From Macquaria australasica (taxonomy: Eukaryota > Chordata > Actinopteri > Centrarchiformes > Percichthyidae), in NCBI GenBank assembly GCA_005408345.1, contig SEMN01000226.1, forward strand, positions 372,001 to 436,000: a stretch of DNA of 64,000 nt, in the 5' to 3' direction. The notes under the pieces are model-generated. The model saw nothing but the letters and a program-made list of their open reading frames with translations. It searched no databases and had not been told where the DNA came from. Positions 43,924-57,400 of this stretch are shown here, in pieces. The translations under genes were made by a program, and so were the position numbers. Numbering within the stretch: position 1 is the first letter of the stretch; every line of letters starts with the position of its first letter.

Positions 43924-46900
43924 ATGGCAGGTAAGCTTTCCTTTCTATTCAACTACACAGTATGCATGCGATTTAAGAGTCCATGCAACAAGCTGGCTGG
44001 CTGCAAAATAAACCCATTTATAAAGGCTAACTTGTAATTCTGCATTCAGCTGTCTTGACTAGATTTCTTTATGAATTTGGTGTGTGCTGCGTCGAACTGT
44101 GTCTTTGTATCCTAGAAAACAACTTCCCTCCTCTGCCTCGATTCATCCCCCTCAAGCCATGTTTTTACCAAGACTTTAATGAGATCCCAGACCAGCGTCG
44201 CACCATGTGCAAGAGGCTCTACTACCTATGGATCTGTAAGTGTACCTGTTTTGTGTTTGTGTTTTGACTGTCGGCTTGCAGCACAGTATTGCATGTACAA
44301 CATCTTTCACTACAACTCAAGTTCCAGCGTGTATGTTATCACGGTATAAGATGCTAACCTGTCCGCTGCTTCTGTTTTTTCATGCCATGTCACTTTGTTT
44401 TACCCAAAATATTATGAGAGTCAAACATCATAGACACTCCAGTAAAGTTGTGGGACCAGATTGACTGGTCTCACTGTCCGGGACAGAGCCAGTTTAATAT
44501 TTTTTCCGTTTTCTTGTGCATTTTTATGCAATAGTTTGAAATACTATGAATAAGTTTGTGTGTTTTGAGGAAGAAAATCTCCACAAATCTAAAATCAGAC
44601 TGATTTTGATCAAGTTGATCAGCAGAAAATTGTTATTTTGATTATCGATTTATCGTTTCAGGTATTTTTCAAGCAAAATGCCACATTTTTCTGGTTCCAG
44701 CTTGTGATAATATGCTTCTTTTCTTTGTTGCACATCATTGAAGATTGAATATCTTTGACTTTTGGTCTGTTAAACAAGATATCTGAAGACCTCTCGGGCT
44801 TTGGGAAACTGTGATGAGCTTTTTTTTTCACTATTTTTTGTCATTAGATTGACCAAACGACTAATCAATTCATTAAGAAAATAATTGGCAGATTAATCAT
44901 TTAAGAAAGCAACTGTTAGTTGCAGCCCTTAGTGATAACAGTGCATACTAGTAATGTGTCACATTGTAGTATTCACATGAGCATCATGGTATCTTTTTCA
45001 TTATCACATAGGTTCTGCCATTTGAAAACAAGAAAGTAAGTCTGGTGAAAAAGTTAGACACTAAATGTTTGGTACTTGTAGAGTAGAAACTGTGTCTGCT
45101 AAATAAACTGTAGCTCCACTTTACACTAAATTATTGTAGCTTCAATATAGAAATGAGAATTTGGTGCTGTGATTCATAGTGATTCAGATCCTGCTGAATT
45201 ATGAGTAATGCAGCCTGTGGGAAATTTGCCGTAGAGGTTTTTGTCTTCAGTCTTTCATGGTTTGATCATCCTTGCTCCTTCTCTGTGATGTTGACAGTTA
45301 ATAGTGCCACACTGGCTGTTAATCTGATTGGCTGTCTGGCATGGATGTGTGGAGGTGGCGGAGCGACCAACTTTGGCATGGCCTTCCTGTGGCTCATCCT
45401 CTTCACCCCCTGCTCCTACGTGTGCTGGTTCAGGCCCATCTACAAGGCCTTCAAGTGAGCTGGTTCCCCCCTGAGCACACTCAACATTTGTACCCGCAGT
45501 TCCACTGAATCGCATCATTTCTGACGTTCATTATTCTCTCTATGCAGGACCGACAGCTCTTTCAACTTTATGGCTTTCTTCTTCGTCTTCATGGCCCAGG
45601 TGGTGATCAGTATTATCCAGACTGTTGGTATTCCAGGTTGGGGAGTGTGGTAAGGACTTTGAACTGATTACTATCAAACACAGACAAATTAAAGGAAAAA
45701 ATACAACATAAAGTTGTTTAGCAAACCACCATAAGAGCTTCAATGCTCCTCGGCATAGATTCTTCAAGTATCTCGAACTCTATTGGAGGGATAAGCACCA
45801 TTCTTCAGTGACCCCTGAATACAAGCATCTGAATTTGTTATGTTTCTCCACATATTTATTCATTTTTTTCCTTAAATTTGTCAACCATCTGTACCACTAG
45901 CACTGACCAGAAAGTTTTCTTTTTATGTTCACATAGGATGTAGACAAAACCTCTACATACCTCTACATAAATATAAAGAAAAGTTATCAGACTTTAGACT
46001 TTAGAAAAGCCCTTAAATATTGTCCCATATTAGCTTAAACCAGGGGTTTTCAAAGGCCGACACCAGACAATACTGAGGTAACTGAACAGTACGTCCCCAA
46101 TGTGTTTGTTCACATTTTGGCAAATTGGCACTATTAAAAGTTTGCCGAATTAGCTATTAGCAGTTCCTGTTTGCAGTGTGCCCTACAACTATCACATTAC
46201 TTTGATACTGAGTTATTAGGAGATAGATTCAGTGTAACTCACACTAAATCAGGTGCTAGGGTTTTTTTTAAAGAAAAACCTTAATGTCACCGACATGCAC
46301 CTGCGTCTTTCGCCTGACGCAATATCTTTGCCCCATGTCTCCTCCTCTGTACCCCGCCCCTGAACTCCCCCGTGCTCCCCTGGGGAAGCGTGCCGTACAG
46401 TTGCCTGCCTTAAACTAAGGATTACACATATTTTCAAACACTTTTGTGAATATGGGGCTACTGGATGATGACCAATAACATACGTGTGTCAACGTGTGAG
46501 ATGTTACTAACTCTTTTGTTGTTCCCATCAGTGGCTGGCTGGCTACCATCACCTTCTTCAGCACCAACATTGGCTCAGCTGTGGTCATGCTGATTCCCAC
46601 CATCATGTTTACTGCGGTGGCTGTACTCTCCTTCATCGCCCTCACAAAGGTGACCTATACGTTTCTACTTCTTTCTTTTAGCTTCTTCTCCAGGAGCAGA
46701 AATGAGCATCTTGTGGGCTTTCATTTGGTAAAAAGGCTCTTTAAAGTCGAACTTATATTTGAATTTTCGTCTCTTTTTACGTTAGGAAATATAAACTATA
46801 TACTGTTGTTATAGTATTTTGCATTATTTTCCATTTTTCAAAAGAGGTATTATATTTGTGGAAACAGTAACAGCAAGTCGTTAGCCTGGGAATCTTTCCC

Positions 46901-47691
46901 ATCCTATATGACATGAACGCGGCATAATGTTTGGAGTCACTGAGTTAAGTATAGAGCGCTCGAATCACAGTTGGAATTTAAAGTGTAACTACACCCTCAA
47001 ATTCTGCTAGAAGCCTCTCTCCCAGCATATTTAAAAAATGTGATGAGTGAGGGGCGTGGCCTCGTGGCTACATAGTGTGTGGGTCAGTGGACACGGGGCA
47101 GACTGACTGACACTGATTAGAGTCTTTTTTTTATAGGAATTTCATGACGTAGACAGGTCCCAACCAGCTGACTCTATGTCAGCATTGGCCTTGCAAGGTT
47201 CAGGGTTGATTTAAAACAGTAGATGGCGTGTTGAGCCATATTCAACCCATGAAATGTAGATTTTTATAAATTTGGTTTTATATAAATGTCTTTCATCACA
47301 GTACAGTCATATCATTTAGTTTACAGCTCAAAAAACACGTTTAAGTGTGCAGTACCTCTTTAAGTGATATATCGGACCATTTGTTTCTTCTTTACTTCTC
47401 TGCAAAAAAATATTTTAATTTCAGTTCGACTTTAATTCTGTAAAACATTTTTTCCCTGAAACACAGTAATGATGGTAAAATCCCTTTTGAATTACTTTGC
47501 AGGTTCATAACTTATATCGTGGCAGTGGTGGCAGCTTGGGTAAGGCCCAAGAGGAGTGGGCCACCGGGGCCTGGAAGAACCCCCACGTCCAGCAGGCAGC
47601 TCAGCAGGCGGCCATGGGAGCCACGCAGGGAGCCATGCAGCAGAACCAGTACTCAGCAGCCCCCACCTACAACTACGACGACCCAATGTAG
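43924..47691 (+). CDS. scamp5: Secretory carrier-associated membrane protein 5
   Basis: Six coding exons: 43924-43930, 44116-44235, 45298-45454, 45548-45649, 46532-46649, 47503-47691; 230 aa (human SCAMP5 235). The first coding exon carries only seven coding bases (ATG GCA G). The sequence opens with NNFPPLPRFIPLKPCFYQDF and continues through four hydrophobic segments (about residues 39-59, 67-88, 103-122 and 134-160). The conserved loop CWFRPIYKAFKTDSSFNFMAFF lies between segments 2 and 3. The cytosolic tail is VHNLYRGSGGS...EEWATGAWKNPHVQQAAQQAA. It lacks the N-terminal NPF repeats of SCAMP1-3, as SCAMP5 does. SCAMP5 acts in synaptic-vesicle endocytosis and calcium-regulated secretion. Teleosts can carry two copies (a and b); which one this is cannot be told here. 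Confidence 0.95.
44620..44931 (-). repeat. Second copy of the hAT-like MITE family (inverse)
   Basis: In scamp5 intron 2 (between coding exons 2 and 3). The right end reads GTTAGTTGCAGCCCTTA, the inverse of the TAGGGCTGCA start of the element at 22959. AATAATTGGCAGATTAATCA also matches that element in inverse orientation. The left end is eroded. Confidence 0.65.
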
Positions 47692-50600
47692 GACAGAGGA
47701 GGGGGCCGGGCTGCCGTGTGGGAGAGATAAAAGGGATCAATTAAGAACACATGTCAGAATTAGGTGCCCTTCATTATAACACTGTACAAGCTGAATTCGA
47801 ACAGAACAATTTAGAGAAAAGTCATGTTTTTGGTGGAAGTTTATTGAATTCTGACACACGTGGGAGTTAATCATTTCAGTCAGTTCACATTTAAATCAAC
47901 AACCAGTTTTTAAAGAGCTGTTGTTTGTTTGTTTTTTTCAATCTTATCTTATGCTGCTCAATTTTAGCTGGTCAATGTGTGTGTTGCCTTCAAATGGAGA
48001 CACATAATATAGCTAAAACGAGTACCCTGAGCTCCATCAGTTTATTCAGGTAGGTTCATCTGTGGTCAATACAGGGTGACTTCTCTGCCTTTGCCTGTGT
48101 CACACAATCATCTTTTAATGACATTTTAATGTGTTTTTTTTATGTGGTAGACACATTGTTAAAAGTGTTTACTTTCATTAGCCTTGAAAGTCACCAAACG
48201 CTACTTTGACATACGCAAATAATGTCAAACTATTCCTTTAAGTTTAGGGTAGAATTAAACCTTATTTATTCAGGAGCATATTATCCTTTAAATATTGGCC
48301 AAGAAATTCAACATCTTTTTCTTACTCTGTATGTAAACTTTGTTACTTTTTGTTGAACAGGTTGAACTTGGCCAAAATCTCGATAATAGAACTATCGTTT
48401 CAAAATATGGAAAAATCTAATTTAAAATCAAATAATTTGTCTCTAACATGATTAAAATCAGAAGACAAATCAGAAGGTATTTTCCCAACTCAGTTTCTGA
48501 GTTTAAATCCCAGAGAAAACCTTTTACAGTTTATGTTTTGGTGACCTGATTGTTTTGTTTTTTTTACTGATGAGAAGTTGCTCTTCGTCAGTGAACCTTT
48601 CAGTTTAATTTAACATTTTATTTTTTACGTTCTCAGGAAAGGTGTGATGGCCCTTAAAGCCCTTAAAGTGTCACCGTATCGGGCTTTTGTTTCCTTTTAT
48701 CACCATCATTCAACCATTCGGGGTGTTTGGTTTCGTCATTACACACTGATTATGCGTTTAACTGAAAGATTATTATTTCATATTAAAGTGAAGCACATGC
48801 AGTATTTAGGATTGCAGTTCATTGGATAAAATATTCCAAATCAACGTTGTACAGGTTAAACGTGAAGGAAAACCAAACACTTGCAGTTTGGACGAACAGT
48901 AAATATTAATAATCATTGTTGTAGGTGACCATAGCATTGTATGAAGTGATGGATGTTTTCCCCCTTTGGCAAATTCTCCCACTTACCCCTACATGTAAAT
49001 GCTTAAATGACTTACTTGTTTCTGAAGCTCTGGATTTCAGGCCTTAGTGTGTCATTTCGTGGCTGTTGGTGTTATTCCATGAGTAGGTGTAATATGATAT
49101 TTATATAAAAGAAAATTCAAGCCATTTATTTCTTTATGACGTGAAATCGAAAGAGAGAATATTTGTGTGTAGCCCTCGTGAGTGACCAACAGTGTCATAT
49201 TGGTTTCAGTGAAAAGGTTTTTGCCTCGGTCACTCTTCGAAAACTCCTTCAAGATTCAGTAGATGGTTATTACAGTAACACAGTATTAGACTTGAAACAG
49301 ACGTGAAGATACGTATTTGAATGCTCGTTATTTCAAAAACCTGTGAGTCGTCTTGTCTGATTGTGATGATGTGGTATTCAGTAGGCTGTTTGCTGGTTTT
49401 CTTTTTAGTTGTTGTATTTTTTTTTTGTACCACCCTATTTTATTTGTCTATTCTGGATGATGTGTGGATGAGGTTGAAGCACATGTTCGTTGTGTCTTTC
49501 CATGGCTGTGGGTAACAGATTTGTAAGTTTTTTTTAAAATTATAATATTTTGAACATTTTTAAGTGATGTTTGCACTGGGTTACCTGTTGACATCAGCGC
49601 AAACAAAATTCACAGTGAATCACAGTGGAGCAATACTAACATAAATATATTAAACAGTAGAATTATTAGGATCAAGTGGGGTCCTGTTGTGCAGGCTTCA
49701 AATATAGACATGAATAGTAACGAACCATAACATAAAACTGTTATGAATTGAAAAATGGGCCTGTTTTCGAGTTGGACGCCACTAGTATAATTTAACAATT
49801 GCATAACATTTTCACCAGCAGATGCACACACAGTAGTTATGAAAGTATAACCCTGTTAATCGTACCATTCACATGCTCATCTGTTAGCCAATTCACAAAG
49901 TTTAGCTGATCAGTTCTACAAATTAAGTGTAAAGTATGCACAAAGATGAACAAGCAAGCTACTTTCCTCTGTGTGTAGTAAAGCTATCATGATCTTTGGT
50001 GAATTTTGGATCCGTCCAAACGTTTTGCCATATGTACATACAGCACAGTTCATGTGATTATGGAAATTACAGCTGTATAGTTATCGTGTAGCAGGAACTG
50101 CAGTGCACTGGACAGCTAATACTCACGTTGCTGTATTAAAGCTTCTGAAAGCCATTCCCCATTAACTCCCCCATGTTCCCACATGTACTGTATGTTGTTT
50201 GATATGTATTATCATGTACTATACCATAACTAGATATAAATATATAATTACTTGAGGTGAGGTAAATATTTGCCATGGATAAACACATTCAGTAGAAACA
50301 TGCTGTAATTAGGTGAGTGAAACGTTTTGAGGAGGCTGTGTCTCCATGAGTGAAGTAAACGAGGAATACATTTTTGTGTATTACTTTTGTATTATTTGGT
50401 CTTACCCTAATAGATATTAAACAGTTCTTGTTGCATCTTGTTTTGTCATTTGATGAGTTTGCATGCAGGTCAGAATTTCTCCTACGTTGCTGCAGATGTA
50501 GAAGAACCATGAATCTACATAGTAGGTGATTTTTACATTTAAAAGAATTTTAAAAAATGACTAAAACACTCAAAACCAAATGCATTCCATAAAATTGACA

Positions 50601-51078
50601 TTTTGGAGATATAGTTTTCATGCACAGCAACACACAGCTAACCTATACACCTGTCTATCCAAAAAATGTTACAAAGCTTCATCAACCAAATTTGAATGAT
50701 TCATTTGTGCCCCAGGTGAAAATCGAAGTGTGAGCTACTCTGAACAGAGTGACTCTTGATGAATACTGATGTGTTGTTAAAGTGTTGAATCACTTCAACA
50801 ACCCCTCATGAATATTTTGCTTGTGAAGACACACTGATCTACGTTTTGAAAATAAGAGGTGATAAAATTCAAGATAAATATGTTGCATGTTGTAGTGAGA
50901 CTCTTCCTCTGATGTATTCGCCCAGCAGGAGGTTTAATGTATCCAGTTCATTTTATTCATTTATTTTACACAAGCTGGGGACAAACATGTAGATAAAATG
51001 GGAACGTATGGGGAAGCATTTCCAACTTCTGCTTCAAAAGATTTAGGAATGATTTGGCTAATGCTCCCTACTGTTGTC

Positions 51079-51480
51079 AGGGGTGAATTGTAACTAAGTA
51101 AAAGTGCTGTACTTCAGTACAGTTCTGAGGTACTTGTACTTTACTTGAGTTAGCCATTTTGCTGATTAATTTGCATACAAAACATGATCAGCTTCTATAA
51201 CATAATGCATTTCTGTGTGAAATAAATCTCCCTCTCACTAAGTCATTTTAGCCTGGAACTGTCTGCAAAGTTTTATTTTCTTATAAAAGTGAAAAATGAA
51301 ATCTGCCAGTGTAGTGGAAATATTTAGCCCTCTCTTAAATGCAAATCACTTTGTTTCAGCCATGCATCATAACGAGTACTTTTACTTTTGTTACATTAAG
51401 TACATTTTGCCCATAATACGTCTTAACTTACTTTTACTTAAATGCAGGATGTAATGGTAATGGAGTACTTGTATATTGTT
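51079..51480 (+). repeat. Dispersed repeat, 'TACTCAAGTACT' family, copy 3
   Basis: Begins GGGGTGAATTGTAACTAAGT and has CTGTACTTCAGTACAGTTCT and GAGGTACTTGTACTTTACTT; ends near GTAATGGAGTACTTGTATAT. It matches the family at 4583 in the same orientation. Confidence 0.6.
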
Positions 51481-51627
51481 GTGGCAATTAAGGGTTTTTT
51501 GCTTGATGTATTGAAAATACATCATATGAAATGGTGAATAAAATGAACTTGCAACTAGTGCCTATTCAGCATGCTACAATATTATAAACATTCGGCACTT
51601 CCTCATATTTTCATTGTGGCTCTGAAA

Positions 51628-51662
51628 CATTTAGTGTCTCATAAATGATGAGACACTAAATG
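51628..51662. other. Perfect 15-bp inverted repeat (5-nt loop)
   Basis: CATTTAGTGTCTCAT and ATGAGACACTAAATG are exact inverse complements separated by AAATG. It lies about 280 bp beyond the putative ube2q2 poly(A) signal. Function unknown; it could be a repeat relic. Confidence 0.8.
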
Positions 51663-51936
51663 AAAGTCTTTGATGTGGCTGTAAGACAGGAAACATCACC
51701 TATTCAACTTTAGGCAAAACTGTCATACATTACTCACTTTAGACAAACACTTTTATACATCATCAAATCAGTGACAGTTGTATCAGCAGTCAGTTCTTTT
51801 ATTCAATTAATAAAATATTAATATCAGCCCAATATATTTACTATACATTAACAGTGAAAACTCTTACATATTTTGCAGTCTAGTGACTCAAATAATACAC
51901 AGGGAAACCAGTAAAACAGCAATAATCTTAAAATTC

Positions 51937-54464
51937 TTTATTCATAAACTTGATGCAAGTTTACAAATTACTGTACATGGTCAAAATGTCTTCAAATGGA
52001 AAATGAAAAAAAAAGAAAGAAATAAAACCATAGCGAGCCAACGGTGCCAGACTTGATCATCTGTTTGTTGGTGCCAGAAAATGAATAGACAATTGAGATA
52101 AATGAATCTTTTCAACACACAATCCAGTTAGAGAAGCGTGCCAGTCTATTCACCACGGCATGACTATCAAACTTCAATCGTCTCTCAACATCCCCTCGGA
52201 CCAGAGTTTGGGCCTTGTGGAGCGAGGAAATCACACAGGTGGATAAAAGGAGGTTGTGGCCCAACGTTTTCCCGCCAGACAACACAGGCCCTTTAGAGGT
52301 TCTTCTTGATAATGATACCCGGTAATTCCTCCTCCCTTAGCGCCCCCTCAGCTATATCAGACATGTAACAACAAGATGTGGAGCAGTGTGCATTTTTCTT
52401 GATTTTAAAACATTTAGTTCAGAACGTGTTGGTTGTTATACTTGACCCTGTCCAAGCACCTTGTTGCCAGTTGTGCAAATATTTTTATCAGGAATATTTA
52501 ACGATCACACACTGAAATCAAATATACTTCAGTACTTGGGAGGAAAAAAAGCAAAAAATAAAATAAAATAAAATAAAATAAAAATACTACAGTGGGTGTT
52601 GATGAGCCATTACATGTGGTGGTCATCATGCTACTGCAATCCTGTTAAAATGGCACCTTTCCGCAAATGTCCTTCCTTGTACGTCACTTGAATTAAAAGA
52701 AACATGTAGCCCATATTACTGTAAAGCTCATTACATTTTCTGTTTTTGACATCAGATCAGTGGGTGAGTAAAGCCTAAACATCAGCAGTACAGAGCGTTA
52801 ATTAATCCAAGAAAAATAACCCAGAAACCCAACATGTATAGATTCCCCTCCTAAGTATTGTTTGTTACCTGAGTTGCCATTCAAACATACTTTTGCAGAC
52901 AGTGTTAACAAATAAACTGCAAAAGAGCCAACAGATTGATAGATAGTGTGTGTCCTGTAGTATGGGGAACAGCAGTACTGGTGACGTACCGCAGTATATT
53001 GCATGCTCAAAAGTTAAAACGAACAGAGTTTCAGGTCAGTTCGTATCACACTACAAATCATCCTTCTTCTTATACACCAAAAGCGACACAGAAACACATC
53101 TGTGGTATATTGTTGTGGCAAAGGAAGCCCTGCAAGTGATGGATGTTCAGCTGCTGACTGAGAAAACGGAGACAGCGGAGAGATGCATGTGATGACATGT
53201 AACAGGGAAGCAGTTTCAAATCTAAACCCGGGCGGGGGCAAACCACTACAATCAACGCATGTCAGGAAGATATGACATACACATTTCCTGCAAAACTGGG
53301 CAGAGTGATGGGAAGAAAATCACATCCAGACACCCTTAATTTAATCCCTCTCTAAAGCCCATCCTAGCACAGTTCTGCTTAACAAAGTGACTGTAATTAA
53401 ATCAAACTATGTTTTATAACAGCGGTTGAGGCGAGGCTCATGTGCAACATGCTGTTCATTTTGCACACACAGGGCTTCATTTTCTGCATTAAACCAGCTA
53501 TCAACCTCTACAGCTATAATCAATAGAAAGACCTAATAGACAAACTGAGCACTTGCTGGGCCGATGTGTTAACAGAAATAAGGCAAGAAGAGCCCTTTAG
53601 CTTCAACATTAAATCTGTTAGAACTTCCAAAATGATGCCATACCGCTCGTCTTATCATCTTCTGGTGAAAATACATCATGTATCCTCTTCCCAAGATTAG
53701 CAATATGCAGATTCTGAGATGTTTAACCACTGGTGGATTTGTTCACTGATAACAGCTAATCTTTGTAGAATTATAGCATTTTGATTCAGCTTGGCCCAAT
53801 ATTCTTCGCACATTTTAAAAAGAGCTTAAAGATACAGAGTTGGTAAGTCATCTCAACGTAAAGATAAGCTTCCAAAATAGGAAAATTGGCTTGTTTATTG
53901 TCTAGGATGCTCAAATAATAAAAACAACTGCCAGATAATATTTCTAAAACAATATTTGCATTTATGTACCAGTTAATCCGAAAGAAGGGGAAACAAAATT
54001 TTAAAAAAAAAAATTGCGATCACTAAAAATAGGTTCAGTGAGGTGCCACTTTTAGAGCTTCAGTATGAATCTTCTTTTAAAATTCCCATTTAAAGAGGGG
54101 TAACTGACTGCTTGTGAAGCCCACTTTGTCAAAGCAGCTAAAGAAAAAGCATTTCCCCACATTTAAAAGGGAGAAGTTTTTTTTGTTTGTTTTTAAAGAC
54201 AATTGAGCATATTTAGAAACCAGGAGCAGTGATACCCTCACATCCTCCTCCTCGCTGAAACACTGAGGAGAGAAGCCAATGGATACCAGAATAAAGTCTT
54301 TCCTGGAGCGGGGCGAAGGAATACTTGTCAGATGAGCCAACGAGATGGTTTCCGTGAGAAAGATGATATATCCCCAGTTAAGTCAGAGGGGGGGAAAAGA
54401 TTCCGAAGAAAACAAGATACTTTGACCCAAAGACATGTTCTCAGTGCATAGTGGTAGTAGCTCC
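51937..54464 (-). other. ube2q2: Probable ube2q2 3' UTR
   Basis: On the minus strand the TAA at 54467-54465 is followed by about 2.5 kb with no further exon. An AATAAA signal lies at 51942-51937 (minus strand). Short reading frames inside this span have no family resemblance. It includes an (AAAAT)n run at 52554-52585. Confidence 0.5.
52554..52585. repeat. (AAAAT)n microsatellite
   Basis: About six pentanucleotide units AAAAT (ATTTT in the ube2q2 transcript direction) in the putative ube2q2 3' UTR. Confidence 0.9.
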
Positions 54465-57400
54465 TTATCCATCCTCTTTAGGTGGTGTGTACCAGCCTGT
54501 AAAAACAGAAAGAGAAACCCTTTTGCCAATGGATCCATACCACTGTGTCTACTGAGCCCCCACCATTTAGAAATATTTACTCACCATTCTTTTCATGAAT
54601 CTGCACAAGGGATTTGTACGACTGTTGTGCTCTGGCAAGATTGTACTGGTTCTGAAAAACAAATAACGTTTCGTTAGATGCACGGAAATTGCTCTCTATG
54701 CTGTAGGAACGATATAAACAATTACAATAAATGAAAAACACAAAACACAATGCTCCCGGTTTGTTGCATGTCATATCCCATCTCTCTCTCCCATAAGTTT
54801 CTGTCATCTTTCTACTATTGGCTCCAATAAAGGCATAAAACGACCAAGATGCAAGCATACATAATATTTACTCCTCTAAAGTGTAACTATGTCAGAAAAC
54901 GGTCTGTGAAAATAGCCTCTACAGGGTCTGTCCCCTGTAGTAATGGCTGTTGAAGTTACACAGAAAACACACTGAAACTGTAATCGTACTCCTTGTCACA
55001 TATGAAGTGACAGGAAAAAAGCAGCTAGGGGGATTTCAACACATACGCTCATTTACAGGGGTAACAAGCTGTTGTAGCACTCAATGATCTCTGTGGGTGA
55101 GAAAGCACTGATCTGTATGGGTGAGGGAGTGGCGTGAGTTAGAGCCCATGAAGATAAAAAAAACGTATGACCCACTCAAGTGTGATTCATCCATGTGTTG
55201 TGTTAGTTGGTGGATTGTTGTTAACCAACGCTAGCTTAACTGTTATTGTTGTAACTAAACTGCTAGAGGGCACAAGTTATTGTTTTTCTGACATTTTTGG
55301 CAGCTTCATGAGCATTTTGATCACCATCTGGGCTGAAGTACAGTCAATCCTGATTTGCATGTAGCCCATGAAAACCAAGCAGGATTGCGATCAGTTTTGT
55401 GAACTGGCAAGAGGAGACATGTGGCTAAAGTGACAGTGTATTTAATTGCATCTGGATTTTATCTGAATACAAAACACTTCCAATGATTTAACTTGAGACC
55501 ATTTTCTTTCGCTTGATTTTTCTACTGAAACATAACACGACTGCTACACAATTAGGTGTCTAAGGGCCTCAAGTATGCTTCAAATGAAGTACTTGTTTAA
55601 TCGTTGAACAACATCTGTAACCCCCTCCCATTCCACCATACATATTGGGTTTTTTTTTCATTTTACAGACAACCACTTCACAACTTTATCTTGTCCCCAA
55701 GTGTGCCTGGTTGTCCCCATTTATAGGATTCATCGTGTCTCGCACCTCTCTGACAGCAGGCTTTTCGCCCGACCTTCGAGTGTGGCCATTCAAAACAGCT
55801 AGAAACCGTTTTGCCTTTAGACGTGGTCGAACAACATGCTCTGTGCTGACTAATGACATCAGTTACCTTATTGGCTCCAAACTGCACCCTGGCTTTTCCT
55901 TTAACCAGAGTTGCATTTATCTGCATAATGACAGACTCTATGGAATAGGCACTGCTCCAGCCCTGAAAAAAACAACACAAAACCATTAATTCTGTTGTTA
56001 AAGTAGAACAAAAATATGTCATAATATGTATCAAACTCATTTACATACCTGTTTTGTGAGAAGCTCCATGCACAAGGCTCCTCCTCCTAGAACATAACTG
56101 AAATAAAAAAATAAAAATTCAGTATTAAGGATGAATAGTAAATATTATACATTAATGCAGATGTGTACATTTGACCAAGAAAGTGTTCACTTGACTTTTT
56201 GCAAAATTGTTGTGCTTCAAATTGATTTCACAATGTCTTGATTTGCTCGTGGGAGAGATTTTGATTTTCACAGAGGCAATTTGAATCTAGAAGATGTTGT
56301 GAATGTACCAAGAACTTTTAGCAGTAATTTCCAGGCACATGTTAATAATCAGAACCCTAAAGAATCTGCACGATTTGAGATGCATTATGGATTTGTATCA
56401 GTGTTAAAGGCACTAGTGAATGGCAATGCTTTTATTTACTTTTAGGAGTCAGAGGCAATAATTTGCAGCCAGTCATAAGCAAACCACATAGCCTGTACTA
56501 CGCAGTAGCATACAGCATAAAATAAAATCCACCCTGCACCTAAAAGCACAAAGTGATTCATCAAAGGATCTGACATCAGCTTTGTAAGCAAGCAAAGCAC
56601 AGTATCACCACATCTGCAACAGCTGCAAGCACAACATATGATATGAAACATTTGGAGATAGTACTTCACATTTGTGTTTTAAAATTCCATTCACGATGGG
56701 ATAAATTAATATCGTGAGTAAATCTCTCCCAACAAAGTCCAAAATCCATCTCAAAACTGTGTGCACAACAAATGTGGACCAAGTCCCAGTGAGTGAATAC
56801 TTTCTTTTTATATGCAAACTGGACATGGGGAGATCACTACACACTCACCCTCCGGAGAGCACAGGTGAGACAACCCGTACAAAAGGTGGGTCAAAAGGAA
56901 AATTATCCTGTTATATGAAGGAAAAAAAAAAACTTGAGTCTCAAGAAAACTCTTTCCCACCAAAACCCAATTGACAAATATTATCACAGGACTCACTTTA
57001 TAAGAGAAATTGAGCAGAATGTAGTCCACTCCTTCCTTTTCTTTTAAGACCTGCAAGTCACTATGCAATGGACTATCTGGGTCTACCCTGTAATAAAGAA
57101 CAACAAGTCAAATCTAACAAGAAAACACAATATAACACAATATTTGCAAAACTGGAAAAGTTTAAAAGCAACTGAATGTGAGAACTTACGTCCGTAACTT
57201 GACATGCCATTCATAAAGGCTGTCACTGACTAGTTCGACTGAATAAATACCTGTGAAGTAAGTGACACAAACACAGAGCTTTACTTCAGTCTGCTGATGA
57301 GATGTTAAAACCATAAAAAGTCACCACTGTAGGGAAATGTGCCATTGTAGTCACCCGTCTTGTAACTCTGTGATCTGTAGATCTCCCTGAGTTCCTTCAT

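Larger units (their letters stand above)
47692..51936. other. scamp5 3' UTR and scamp5-ube2q2 intergenic DNA (tail-to-tail)
   Basis: SCAMP5 transcripts typically have long 3' UTRs, so part of this is probably transcribed; I could not fix the poly(A) site. It holds a dispersed-repeat end near 48160-48241, a 'TACTCAAGTACT' family copy (51079-51480) and a perfect short hairpin (51628-51662). No protein-coding exon is supported. Confidence 0.5.

Noticed and set aside
47492..47779. Antisense and alternative-frame ORFs over the last scamp5 exon
   Set aside because: Shadows of the Ala/Gln-rich coding sequence in other frames.
52798..53255. Overlapping plus and minus ORFs near 53 kb
   Set aside because: They fall in the probable ube2q2 3' UTR, overlap one another and resemble nothing known.
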